The position numbers and the translations under genes were made by a program. A stretch of DNA of 64,000 bases, taken from assembly GCA_024734495.1 (NCBI GenBank), contig JALMQS010000102.1:9579894-9643893 (forward strand), read 5' to 3'. Every line of letters begins with the position of its first letter. Positions within the stretch are counted from its first letter, which is position 1. This document shows positions 57,038 through 63,595 of this stretch, in pieces. Source of the stretch: Forficula auricularia (lineage: Eukaryota > Arthropoda > Insecta > Dermaptera > Forficulidae). The notes under the pieces are model-generated. The model saw only the letters and a list, made by a program, of their open reading frames with translations. It was not told the DNA's origin and made no database searches.

Positions 57038-60000
57038 CAATCGAGATAGAGAACCTCCTCCTTTTTTGGAAGTCGGTTAAAAAGGATAGTCAATTCAGGG
57101 TTGGGACCTATGGTAGAAGTATAGGTGTTAAAACCAGTGGTGGTTTTTCTTATGAGAATGATTCAGATGGTTATATAGATTATAAGGATATAGGGAAGAA
57201 TGGTATTAATTTAAATACAGTATGGTTCCTACAAGTTAGTTAATTCAGATATTAATATGTAGGTTTGCATTCATTTGTAGGATCTGGCATTGATTTGTGG
57301 AAGTCTGTCTATTTATTACTAATTGGGATTATAGTATTCTGCCTCCTATGATTAAATCAATTATAAATTTTTAACCGACTTCAAAAAAGGAGGAGGTTCT
57401 CTATTCGACTGAATTTTTTTTTTTTTTTTTTTTTTTTTTTATGCCTATGTTACCTCATATCTCCGCCAATTGTCAACCGATTTTGAAATTTTTTTTGCAT
57501 TGGGTCCAGTCTAGCTTCCGATTGGTCCCATTTTTTTTCGATTTTTTCCACTAGGTATTAGACCTTTTTTATTAGGTTTGTTTAGGTTTGTTTAGACCTA
57601 ACCTCTTTGTTTATGAACCGATTTCGATGGTTCTTTTTTTATCCGAAAGGGGGTGTCTTAGGGATGGTGTCATATTAATTTGGTCAAGTTCTGATGATAT
57701 AATCACTATTAATAACATCACTAAAAAGAGAAAAATAAAAATTTTAAGAAAAAATAAAAACCGACTTCAAAAAATTAAGTGCAACAAATAAAATACACTA
57801 AAAGGTATAAAATAATTATTATCTTATTTAGTTACAACTAAACGACGAAATATTAACACGAAATTACTTTTTGAAGTTGGTGCCAAACATATACCTTTTA
57901 TGAATCGCACTCGACGGATCTTACTTAGTACGTTTGGCGGGTACGCTCGCTTATAGGTATAGTTTGTTTGGCACCGACTTTTAAAAGTAATTTCGTGTTA
58001 GCATTTCGTCGTTTAGTTGTAACTAAATAAGAGTAATAATTATTTTATACCTTTTAGTGTATTTTATTTTGTTGCACTTAATTTTGAAGTCGGTTTTTAT
58101 TTTTTTCTTAAAAACTTTTTATGTCAAGTCATAAAGTCCTAGAGTTGTACAAAATTTTATTTAGTTCTCACAAGCAGAGATTAGCTGAGGTAGAGTGAGG
58201 TCATACCATCCTTGTTAAGGTTTTGATCCAGGTTTCCTTAACAACTTATGGCAAATGCCGGGATGGCTAACGCGTCGCTTGCTCCTGGTATCGGGTTTTT
58301 TGCGCGGAATTTTTAAATTACTTTTTGTCTTTTGATGGAAATCTATGGTCATGTTATTTGTTAATGAGCATACATTTCTATTTTTTCTTTTTCTTTTTTT
58401 TTTTTTACTTGTTTATTAATTGTTAAATTGTTGTAATTAATTTGTATTGATGTTTGTTAATGTATTGTAGCTAGATTGTATTGATGTTTGGAGGACCTAG
58501 CCACCGAGGACTTGTGCCTCTAAGCAGGTCGAGGAATAAAGATTTATTTATTTATTTATTTATTTAAAATCCAGTAATCTCAAAAACCATCAGTTAGGTC
58601 CTGGTGATTCGAAATTAATAAATACATGTGGAATTTTAGAGACTCTAATGTCTAATGTAATCTTCTTTATTTATAAATTATATCTATCACATACTGAATA
58701 CTTACACAGTCATCTTAGAGATTTCTCCTTGAGGAATACTATATGGGTCCAAAGTATTATTCACTGCCACCATTATCTGATTTGTTGCCCCGAATTGAAC
58801 CACATCGGTGAGCTCAACTTCGAAAGGAAGATGTCCGATTTGGTGTTCAACCACCGATTGATTATTTATCCACTAGAAAATTGACAATTGTTTTTAAGAA
58901 TACAAATTTAATTTCTCTGCTTAATTTAAGAAGATCGATTAGCTATTCAGTATGAAAACTCATTAAAATAAGTAAATAAAGTAAAAATATATGTCTAATC
59001 AAAATCTAAAATTTATTGTCTATTCCCCATCTAATATGATCCAAATTAATTTTTGAAGAATATTTGTTTGTCAGTTAATCAGAAAATTATTAGTACCTAT
59101 TATTAATTTACATATTTATAAAAAAATAAAAATTAAATTCACTGGAGAATATTAATTTATTTTATTTTAAACAATTAAATAATCAAATATAGATTGAATA
59201 ATCAATAAAAAATTTTAAGAAAAAAATAAAACTGACTCCAAAAAAATTAAATGCAACAAATAAAATACACTAAAAGGTATAAAATAATTATTATCTTATT
59301 TAATTACAACTAAACGACGAAATATTAACATGAAATTACTTTTTGAAGTCGGTGCCAAACAAACTATACCTATAAGCGAGCGTACCCACCAAACGTACTA
59401 AGTAAGATCCGTCGGGTGCGATTCATAAAAGGTATATGTTTGGCACCGACTTCAAAAAGTAATTTCATGTTAATATTTCGTCGTTTAGTTTTAACTAAAT
59501 AAGATAATAATTATTTTATACCTTTTAGTGTATTTTATTTGTTGCATTTAATTTTTTTGAAGTCGGTTTTATTTTTTCTTAAAATTTTTAAATTAATATT
59601 ATACCATCCCTAAGATACCCCCTTTCTAATAAAAAAAGAATCATCGAAATCGGTTCATAAACAAAGAAGTTAGTCCTGAACAAACCTAACAAAAAAGGTC
59701 TAATACCTACGAAAAAAATGGGACCAATCGGAACGTAGACTGGACCCAATGCAAGAAAAATTTCAAAATCGGTTCACAATTGGCGGAGATATGAGGTAAC
59801 ATAGACACAAAAAAAAAAAAATTCAGTCGAATAGAGAACCTCCTCCTTTTTTGAAGTCGGTTAAAAAGTATTGAATAGAAAATCGTTTAGTTATAAATAA
59901 AATGAAAAGATTTTGTTTTGCCGAGAGTAGTAGAGTTGTTGATTGATATCTAGAGAAATCAATGAAGTATTCCTTTGCTTGATGCAAATAAACATACAGC

Positions 60001-62344
60001 ATAAACACATAAATATACCAAATATAATTTTTAAGAAAAAAATAAAAACCGACTTCAAAAAATTAAATGCAACAAATAAAATACACTAAAAGGTATAAAA
60101 TAATTATTATCTTATTTAGTTACAACTAAACGACGAAATATTAACATGAAATTACTTTTTGAAGTCGGTGCCAAACAAACTATACCTATAAGCGAGCGTA
60201 CCCGCCAAACGTACTAAGTAAGATCCGTCGAGTGCGATTCATAAAAGGTATATATTTGGCACCAACTTCAAAAAGTAATTTCATGTTAATATTTCGTCGT
60301 TTAGTTGTAACTAAATAAGATAATAATTATTTTATACCTTTTAGTGTATTTTATTTGTTGCATTTAATTTTTTGAAGTCGGTTTTTATTTTTTCTTAAAA
60401 ATTATTTTTATTTTTCTCTTTTTAGTGATGTCATTAATAGTGATCATATCATCAGAACTTGACCAAATTAATATGACACCATCCCTAAGACACCCCCTTT
60501 CGGATAAAAAAAGAACCATCGAAATCGGTTCATAAACAAAGAGGTTAGGTCTAAACAAACCTAATAAAAAAGGTCTAATACCTATGGAAAAAAATCGAAA
60601 AAAAATGGGACCAATCGGAAGCTAGACTGGACCCAATGCAAAAAAAAATTTCAAAATCAGTTGACAACTGGCGGAGATATGAGGTAACATAGGCACAAAA
60701 AAAAAAAAAAAAAAAAAAAAAAATTCAGTCGAATAGAGAACCTCCTCCTTTTTTTGAAGCCGGTTAACAAATGAGTATAGTTTGGCACGAAATTTTCTCT
60801 GGAGAGAGGCATGACTGGGTAGAAATTTTAACTTTGAAATTAATGCAAGACAGCCCAGGGATAGTGAAGAAATACAAAATTAATATATATCCAAATAAGG
60901 TGTAATTTATTGGATTCCTTCCTCCTTTCCTTTTCAAACCGACGTTTCGGAGGATTCTTCCCTCCTTCTTCAGGGTTTCAAAGGGTCAATGAAGGAAACA
61001 AACAAAATTCTTTCTTCCTCTCTCCACCGCGGGGTTTAAAACTTTCTTCTTCCTTAGCAGAAGCAATAAAACGAGAAAAACAATTTTTTTTTCTTCTTTT
61101 TTATCATTATAGTTCTTTTTATAATTAAAGTATGCCAAATCTAAGCTTGCAGGCCACGAAAGTGTGGGGGACCTCGAATTTTTCGGACTTTTTCCAAAAT
61201 TATAAAACCTATGCATATTAATTATTTTAAAATTTCCAATAATTCCTACCCAACTATTTAGCATTAGAACGAACGTTCTACGATTTTTCATTCTTGATTT
61301 AGCTTAGATATCGGAATCCAGAGAGAGAAACAGGCAGTAAAAAATGCTGCTTTGACTAACTGATGACCCTACCAAATAATTATTTTAAATCTCTGCAAAT
61401 AAATTTATACTTATTTTAATTTAAATATCCCTCTAGAATTTAAAATATGTAACTCTTAGCTATATATAATTAAGGTTTTGTCTATACATTGCTCCAAATC
61501 ACGCCAAATTTTGCTTGCACACGTTTCAAGCAAAGTTATGAACGAAAACACCCTCACCAAAATTCCTGTCTGTCTGTATGTCTGTTTTCGTGGTTTCCGC
61601 GAAAAGTTGCTCACGATTCACGTAAAAACGACTGAAGGGATTATTATGAAATTTCATATTTGCATCATATGTCATCTAACTTACGTTTAACTCCTAAACT
61701 ATTAACCCTACGGCAAATTTTATTATGAGCAAAGTTGTAGGGGATGTGATTTCTGACAACTTTTGTTTAAAAAAATTCCCCTAAAAAACCACCCAAAAAG
61801 GGGGAGGGTGAAAAAATGTAAATTCTTGCCCTTGGAGCAAACTCAACCAAATTTTGTATACATAATCTGTTGGCCTCTAGTGAGTTAGAAATGCAAAAAT
61901 TAACCACCCAAAATGGGGGAAGGGTCAACAAATGAAATTTCTTGCTCTTAGACAAAACTCAACCAAATTTTGTATACATAATCTGTGGGTCACTAGTAGG
62001 CTAGAAATGCAAAAACCAACCACCCAAAATGGGGGAGGGTGTGGTGGGTTTCAGGGAGTGGGGTGTGAGGGTGGGGTTCGTGGGATAGGATCCAGGGGAC
62101 ATGCCCCCTGGCTAGCAAGAGGGCCGCCGAAGCTTTGCAGCTAGTTTTAAATAAATGTTAAAAACAATCATACCTGAAAGTTAGAGTTTGTGTCAAAATT
62201 CCATATTCCATCTAAAGATTTGATTTCTCGACTTGACGACTCACGAGGATAGAGGCCTCCGTCCGCATTCGTCGAAACCAAGAAAATGGCAAAGTATGGT
62301 AACCCCAATGCCAACCAGGGAATATAACCAATGGTGATTGCCAT
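35700..62344 (-). CDS. GUSB: beta-glucuronidase (GH2), split gene, broken as written
   Basis: The product hydrolyses terminal beta-D-glucuronic acid from glycosaminoglycans and conjugates in the lysosome or extracellularly. Coding pieces in order: 62174-62344, 58706-58872, 53073-53218, 51127-51329, 50914-51060, 48203-48375, 47800-47943, 44407-44485, 44300-44331, 41304-41448, 38735-38874, 35700-35887. They encode about 577 residues against about 650 in animal GUSB. Splice phases agree at every junction except the last. The signature set is complete: [13 protein letters not shown], acid/base Glu in SIANEP, nucleophile Glu in TEYGAD, and the N-K motif in NKKGLFTRQ that separates glucuronidases from galactosidases. 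Defects: about 80 residues are missing after piece 1, and one extra base in piece 11 shifts the frame. Introns range from 66 bases to over 5 kb and are full of repeats. It may be a pseudogene or suffer assembly errors. Confidence 0.9.
36060..36435. repeat. foldback element
   Basis: The inner arms of about 52 bases (36178-36229 and 36262-36316) share TGGACCACTTTTTT and GATTTATAGATATCC inverted. Weaker inverted similarity extends outward to about 36060 and 36435 (ATCTCATTCT / AGAATGAGAT). Confidence 0.6.
37535..38098 (+). mobile_element. CATACAGGG-family repeat, short copy
   Basis: It starts TTTACCATACAGGGTATGGT and ends with TTGTATGGTAAAGTCAAG and GCCACATCAGAACACGTCA. It has a single internal AACTCAACCAAATTTTGTAT unit. 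Confidence 0.75.
38387..38600. repeat. palindromic MITE, copy 2
   Basis: Same family as 35240-35450. The arms share GTTGTAT.TC.GTTTGTAAAG and TGGGGAATACTA, inverted around a GATGGCCAATAAGATGA core. Confidence 0.72.
38735..38874 (-). CDS. GUSB: GUSB exon 11 with one-base frameshift
   Basis: The acceptor is CTTCTAG and the donor GTCAAG|GTATGT. It begins [20 protein letters not shown] and reaches YFIGEM, then reads I-L-G-F-C-stop where the family has a Trp-containing segment ending FADF. After one fewer base the second half (FADFATGQ) reads correctly into the last exon. The length of 140 bases is one too many for the flanking phases. The extra base lies in one of two runs of four A (plus strand, 38756-38776). 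Confidence 0.88.
38967..39225. repeat. hairpin element with arms of about 74 bases
   Basis: Arms 38967-39040 and 39151-39225 share ATTGAAGGAGACAATAAAA, GTGTGTCTTCTGCTGGAATT and ACGAGACTATAGT inverted. The loop contains GAGGGCTTTGCCCTC. Confidence 0.78.
39389..41240. mobile_element. foldback interrupted by a second, nested foldback
   Basis: The outer family (ATTGAAAGTAATGGAAGGCA at 39389 and its inverse ending about 41226) is split. The nested element has arms at 39826-39914 and 40665-40754 (AGTGAAGTTAATTTTTTCAT, GATCGCGCTTTTTAAACAAG). Inside it a further inverted pair (about 40194-40345 and 40480-40625) shares CATTTACGCGATTG. A purine-rich hairpin occupies 40895-41035. Confidence 0.65.
41304..41448 (-). 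CDS. GUSB: GUSB exon 10 (nucleophile Glu)
   Basis: The acceptor is CTGTGCAG and the donor ACG|GTTTGT (weak but phase-correct). The first base A completes Arg from the previous exon. It encodes [16 protein letters not shown] and then [19 protein letters not shown], containing the catalytic nucleophile Glu in TEYGAD. It is 145 bases long. Confidence 0.93.
41520..42468 (+). mobile_element. GACTTC-family repeat, copy c (long form)
   Basis: It has a foldback of two arms around the AACGTACTAAGTAAGATCCG core (about 41720). A tail follows with the family frame (41966-42181) and the end GAACCTCCTCCTTTTTTGAA GTCGG. Confidence 0.8.
41966..42181 (+). CDS. short ORF carried by the GACTTC repeat family
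   Basis: This is the 71-codon equivalent of the frame at 17514-17729, open to TGA at 42179. It starts with a basic segment ([13 protein letters not shown]) and continues with [13 protein letters not shown] and [15 protein letters not shown]. No in-frame ATG is at the same place, so translation is uncertain. Function unknown. Confidence 0.25.
   Translation, partial: ASRKRKRRANESENDNKIQFINIEILSKRLRILNECFKIFLIKDFIYYDYDYLVIRIGDLRYFVIDHIFRI
42958..43800 (+). mobile_element. CATACAGGG-family repeat, long copy with three internal units
   Basis: It starts TTTACCATACAGGGTATGGT and ends TTGTATGGTAAAGTCAAG then GGATGGCCAC. About 120-base units beginning near AAACTCAACCAAATTTTGTA and including AACTAACCGCCCAAAATG occur three times (43370-43690). 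Confidence 0.8.
44300..44331 (-). CDS. GUSB: GUSB exon 9, 32-base microexon
   Basis: The acceptor is TATTTAAAG and the donor AACAG|GTAAAT. It encodes [10 protein letters not shown] plus two bases of Arg, exactly filling the gap between TDDKI (exon 8) and YNSWY (exon 10) and matching the VDVICLN-like segment of animal GUSB. The phases agree on both sides. It is separated from exon 8 by a 75-base intron. Confidence 0.88.
44407..44485 (-). CDS. GUSB: GUSB exon 8
   Basis: The acceptor is TTTATTTTAG and the donor AAAATT|GTAAGA. It encodes [20 protein letters not shown] and then ETDDKI, the segment after the acid/base motif (LDPSRPVT in mammals). The first A completes Lys with exon 7. Confidence 0.92.
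44830..45967 (+). mobile_element. GACTTC-family repeat, copy d, split by a LINE tail
   Basis: Foldback and core (about 45010-45050) are followed by the tail frame, which is interrupted at 45257-45519. It ends CCTCCTCCATTTTTTGAAGT. Confidence 0.75.
45257..45519 (-). mobile_element. LINE 3' tail with 12-bp target duplication
   Basis: It is flanked by CAGAAAATGATA at 45245-45256 and 45520-45531. On the minus strand it ends with the family tail GGTTTAATAAAATTTATA. The same 3' UTR is at 18066-18349 and 46330-46560. It is 5'-truncated, with no coding part. Confidence 0.8.
46070..46560 (+). mobile_element. LINE 3' UTR fragment ending in (TTA)n
   Basis: CGAAGTCGAAGCTCAAATAA, AATTGGTTCAATAAAATTTA and the terminal TTATTATTATTATT match the other LINE tails. 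The upstream part (46100-46330) may be further 3' coding or UTR sequence and was not recognised. Confidence 0.5.
46993..47454. mobile_element. Tc1/mariner-type MITE with TA duplication
   Basis: This 462-base element is flanked by TA at 46991-46992 and 47455-47456. Ends of about 50 bases are inverted: CACT.C.GTGCAAAAAAATCG and AATAAAAACTTTATTAAATAG. There is no transposase; the interior is AT-rich. Confidence 0.85.
47800..47943 (-). CDS. GUSB: GUSB exon 7 (acid/base Glu)
   Basis: The acceptor is TACCATAG and the donor TTCAA|GTAAGT. It encodes [20 protein letters not shown] and then [19 protein letters not shown]; the Glu of ANEP is the proton donor. It is 144 bases with phases matching both neighbours. 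Confidence 0.94.
47944..48202. other. short GUSB intron
   Basis: 259 bases, GTAAGATAA to ACCATAG on the minus strand. No element was seen. Confidence 0.8.
48203..48375 (-). CDS. GUSB: GUSB exon 6 (TIM-barrel core)
   Basis: The acceptor is TTTTTTCTAG and the donor ACCGA|GTAAGA. It encodes [37 protein letters not shown] and [10 protein letters not shown], the two conserved GH2 signatures (RTSHYP and IDECP). It is 57 codons plus two bases. Confidence 0.95.
49000..49658 (+). mobile_element. Helitron-like element, 3' end at CTAG
   Basis: The 3' terminus has GGGCCGCCGAAGGCGGGC, a hairpin with 5-6 base-pair stem and GAA loop, then GCAGCTAG followed by T, as in Helitron 3' ends. Upstream sequence (ACCAAATTCAACCAAATTTT ... 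TGGGCCACTAG) matches the element at 61481-62144. The 5' end is not certain. Confidence 0.6.
50310..50375 (-). repeat. tRNA-like (SINE head) fragment
   Basis: On the minus strand TTGGTGTAATGGCTAGAGC resembles an A-box and TCGGTTCGATTCTAGGC a B-box. The anticodon and acceptor arms do not pair well, so I do not call a functional tRNA. Confidence 0.4.
50815..50905 (+). mobile_element. Helitron-like 3' end next to a splice donor
   Basis: GAGACGCTGCCCGCCAGGAC, then a hairpin GGCGTGCC-GAA-GGAACGC and a final CTAG (50902-50905). The same block is at 55820-55895. Its end lies 8 bases from the exon 5 donor (50912-50913). Confidence 0.5.
50914..51060 (-). CDS. GUSB: GUSB exon 5
   Basis: The acceptor is AAACGTTTAG and the donor TTTGAT|GTAAGT. 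It encodes [20 protein letters not shown] and then [18 protein letters not shown]. The last part is the conserved NGKP.Y..GV.KHED segment entering the catalytic barrel. It is exactly 49 codons, phase 0 at both ends. Confidence 0.94.
51061..51126. other. 66-base GUSB intron
   Basis: GTATTTTAAA to AACGTTTAG on the minus strand. This is the shortest intron of the gene and close to the minimum for insects. Confidence 0.85.
51127..51329 (-). CDS. GUSB: GUSB exon 4 (immunoglobulin-like domain)
   Basis: The acceptor is GCTTTTTCAG and the donor TTACAG|GTATTT. The two first bases complete Glu from exon 3. It encodes [13 protein letters not shown] ... [20 protein letters not shown] and ends YLYTLQ, the end of the second GH2 beta-domain (WWPYLM.E.P.YLY in mammals). 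Confidence 0.94.
51330..53072. other. GUSB intron with CATACAGGG repeat
   Basis: It contains a CATACAGGG copy (51805-52497) and a half foldback (52500-52610, GACGTTTCGGAGTAACTATCC and its inverse). 52620-53070 is plain AT-rich sequence. Confidence 0.7.
51805..52497 (+). mobile_element. CATACAGGG-family repeat
   Basis: It starts TTTACCTTACAGGGTATGGT and ends GGTAAAGTCAAGTGGATGGC then CAGAACGTGTCA. Its interior resembles the fragment at 13475-13680 (GGCGCCAAAATTAGGGGG versus GGGACCAAAATTGGAGGG). Confidence 0.75.
53073..53218 (-). CDS. GUSB: GUSB exon 3 (sugar-binding/Ig junction)
   Basis: The acceptor is TTTTTTTTCAG and the donor ACTG|GTGAGT. It encodes [20 protein letters not shown] and then [16 protein letters not shown], matching the YFDFFNYAG and LLYTTP..YI.DI.V signatures of animal GUSB. 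It is 146 bases, with phases 2-in and 1-out. Confidence 0.95.
53365..54000 (+). mobile_element. CATACAGGG-family repeat, 3'-truncated
   Basis: It starts TTTATCATACAGGTTCAATA, carries two internal units and stops after CCCCAGGAGTCTAAAAATGC without the usual end. Confidence 0.72.
54492..55895 (+). mobile_element. Helitron-like element with internal tandem units
   Basis: It begins TCTATATATATAAAATTCTT after an A (54491) and ends in a GGCGTGCC-GAA-GGCACGCC hairpin (about 55870-55888), just before a (TA)n tract; the final CTRR is not clear. Inside, blocks of about 180-230 bases (TTTTTGAAATTCGACCCCT ... AAAATATCTAAAAA.TAATTTC) repeat four or five times. No Rep/helicase gene is present. Confidence 0.55.
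55542..55693. repeat. hairpin with two 50-base arms, identical by eye
   Basis: Arms 55542-55591 and 55644-55693 are exact inverted copies by eye (AATTAAGTAATGGAGAGG ... CCTCTGCTGAAT) around a 52-base loop. It lies inside the Helitron-like element and is probably a separate young MITE insertion. Confidence 0.85.
55897..55975. repeat. (TA)n and (GATA)n microsatellites
   Basis: Long alternating TA around 55899-55937, then TAGATAGATAGATAG at about 55962. Confidence 0.85.
56318..57080 (+). mobile_element. GACTTC-family repeat, copy e (short form)
   Basis: Foldback, core (about 56490-56515) and tail are present, but the ~210-base segment that holds the short frame is absent: GATGTTATTAATAGTGATTA joins directly to ATCATCAGAACTTGACC. 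It contains a run of about 44 A near 56991-57034. Confidence 0.8.
57081..57371 (+). other. unique core between inverted GACTTC copies
   Basis: About 290 bases not seen elsewhere in the window. The plus strand is open to 57243 and reads [20 protein letters not shown] and then [15 protein letters not shown]. The latter superficially resembles an EF-hand loop but lacks the first Asp and last Glu. I do not recognise a protein; it may be captured host sequence. Confidence 0.25.
57372..58110 (-). mobile_element. GACTTC-family repeat, copy f (short form, inverted to copy e)
   Basis: It has the same deleted form as copy e in the opposite orientation, highly similar to it. Together they make an inverted repeat with arms of over 700 bases. 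Confidence 0.8.
58130..58565 (+). mobile_element. LINE 3' UTR (jockey/CR1-like)
   Basis: GGCAAATGCCGGGATGGCTA and the end GAGGAATAAAGATTTATTTA (TTTA)n are typical of 3' ends of insect jockey/CR1 LINEs. No coding sequence remains. Confidence 0.6.
58706..58872 (-). CDS. GUSB: GUSB exon 2 as found (jelly-roll sugar-binding domain)
   Basis: The acceptor is CAATTTTCTAG and the donor ATGACTGT|GTAAGT. It encodes [20 protein letters not shown] and then [20 protein letters not shown], matching VWVNGV...HEGG.LPFE and AINNTL in animal GUSB. It begins at phase 0 directly with the Trp. The family has about 80 further residues between this point and the end of the first piece. Confidence 0.93.
59225..59862 (+). 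mobile_element. GACTTC-family repeat, copy g (shortest form)
   Basis: Two arms and core (59390-59430) are followed by a tail that starts only at ATATTATACCATCCCTAAGA, so the central part is deleted. It ends CCTCCTCCTTTTTTGAAGTC. Confidence 0.8.
60035..60772 (+). mobile_element. GACTTC-family repeat, copy h (short form)
   Basis: Arms 60045-60178 and 60251-60385 flank the core (CCGCCAAACGTACTAAGTAA). The tail carries the same internal deletion as copies e and f, and an A run of about 26 bases lies near the end. Confidence 0.82.
60785..61065 (+). repeat. half copy of the GAAACGTCGGTTTGAAAG foldback family
   Basis: It matches the left arm and its flank at 1890-2100 (GAAATTTTCTCTGGAGAGAG, AAACCGACGTTTCGGAGGAT). 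The second arm is missing. Confidence 0.65.
61481..62144 (+). mobile_element. non-autonomous Helitron-like element
   Basis: It starts TCTATACATTGCTCC and ends AGAGGGCCGCCGAAGCTTTGC-AGCTAG followed by T. The TC start, CTAG end and GC-rich 3' end fit a Helitron. Its interior has two or three units (AACTCAACCAAATTTTGTAT ... CCACCCAAAATGGGGGAGGG) also seen in the CATACAGGG family. No Rep/helicase gene. Confidence 0.6.
62174..62344 (-). CDS. GUSB: GUSB first coding exon (signal peptide)
   Basis: The ATG at 62344 was chosen because it starts a signal peptide (hydrophobic residues about 4-24, [16 protein letters not shown]) followed by [20 protein letters not shown], the conserved N terminus of mature GUSB. 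The donor is TTTCAG|GTATGA at phase 0. Five bases before the ATG is a strong acceptor (TCTGTTTTTGCACAG), so a 5' noncoding exon is likely further upstream. Confidence 0.92.
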
Positions 62345-62477
62345 TTGAACTGTGCAAAAACAGACAATATTAAGATATTAATAGAAATATACATATTGAA
62401 AATAAAACATTTGGTGTGGTCATCACACGACTTCCACATTTTCACTTATTTGAAATCATCGCGACAATCCTAATCTA

Positions 62478-63000
62478 AAAAAAAAAAAAAACGTTAGAGC
62501 CGTTTTGGGGAAAATAAAGAAAAAAATGAAAAATCTTTTATGTAAATGTCCACTTCCGATGTTCCGATTTAACCCAAAAGCTTGCTGTACTCCTACTAGA
62601 CTATATCGAGCTTAAGATTCGAATTTCGTAGCTCTGAGACTTATGGTTGCGAAACACTTTTGTGTATAAGGACACTTTTGTCCGTCTATTGATTAAAAAT
62701 AAATAAATAAATAAAATAAAACGCAGGGGGATACATACATACGTACATAAGTAAGCACTAACCAATAGATTTTTGGCCCCTTTTTGCCCTCTTGGGACCC
62801 CAATTTCCGGTTTTAGGTCCTAAATCCTGTTTCCAACTATTAAGGGCATTGATTCCTTCCACCTAGAAGTTAAAAATGAAATTAACTTTTTTCATCTCTG
62901 AGATACAAGATCTCAAAGAGTCAAGACCCAGAGAAAGGCCATCGCAATACTTCACATTACTATATTTTATAGAATATAAATGTGAAAATAAAAAATTAAG
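62478..63000 (-). repeat. repeat B, second copy
   Basis: Inverted relative to 33011-34260. It shares AGCTTGCTGTACTCCT.CTAG, TAGCTCTGAGACTTATGGTT and ATTTTATAGAATATAAATG. An (AAAT)n tract is at about 62696-62716. Confidence 0.6.
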
Positions 63001-63595
63001 GATGGAGGCAAAAAATGAAAACATTTTGAGCAATTTTTTGTCCATGAACTGTTCGAGCTAGAAAGTTAAAATCAGCCATATAGGTGAAGATTAATAATAT
63101 CTATAATTTTTTGAAACTAATTTCAGCTCATTAGTTATAAAATTCAAAAGCTTCTGAATAGATTTTTTTGGAACTTTTTCATTTTTCAACCGTTAATTTC
63201 TGAAAGTAGATTCCCGAAATTTATTCAGTTCTTTGTAAATTATAAAAAGCAACATATTAGCACTAAGATGAACTTTCTTCAAAATTAATTTCTTTAGTTA
63301 TCGTGGGTATCACAAATCATAGAAAAAAATTCATGATGTACCTATATATCGATGGGCTCAGATTGTATAATCAGCGGGTAAGGCTGAAAAATTGAATAGA
63401 CTCAAAAGATTTTTCTTTTTATTGTCTGGATTCTGAATCCCACAATAACTCAATAACAAAATCTCGTAGAAACTTCATTCTAGCATTAACATGATTATAT
63501 TTTCAAAAGAAAAGAATTCAACAGATAAGATTTTGGGATTTTTAATTTCAAAACTTTTGGATAAACAATCTAAAAAACTAATTTAAAAAAAAAAA
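63001..63595. other. no gene recognised upstream of GUSB
   Basis: AT-rich sequence. I could not pick out a promoter or noncoding first exon for GUSB with any confidence. Confidence 0.4.

Larger units (their letters stand above)
53219..58705. other. long GUSB intron rich in mobile DNA
   Basis: A 5.5-kb intron. In order it has a CATACAGGG copy (53365-54000), a Helitron-like element (54492-55895) with a nested hairpin, an inverted GACTTC pair (56318-58110) and a LINE 3' UTR (58130-58565). 54010-54480 shows nothing recognisable. Confidence 0.7.
58873..62173. other. interval where a GUSB exon is expected but not found
   Basis: It contains two GACTTC copies (59225-59862, 60035-60772), half a foldback (60785-61065) and a Helitron-like element (61481-62144). 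Leftover sequence at 58880-59220 and 61070-61480 was read on the minus strand for the EEQWY, P.SSFND and VGWVWYER signatures of GUSB; none is present. Confidence 0.6.

Noticed and set aside
56926..57243. 105-codon protein beginning in the GACTTC tail
   Set aside because: The N-terminal half is a poly-Lys run from the poly-A tract; only the distal part is nonrepetitive and it lacks its own start.
35700..62344. alternative assignment as beta-galactosidase or beta-mannosidase
   Set aside because: The N-K glucuronate motif, TEYGAD nucleophile context and LYPRES N terminus are specific to beta-glucuronidase.
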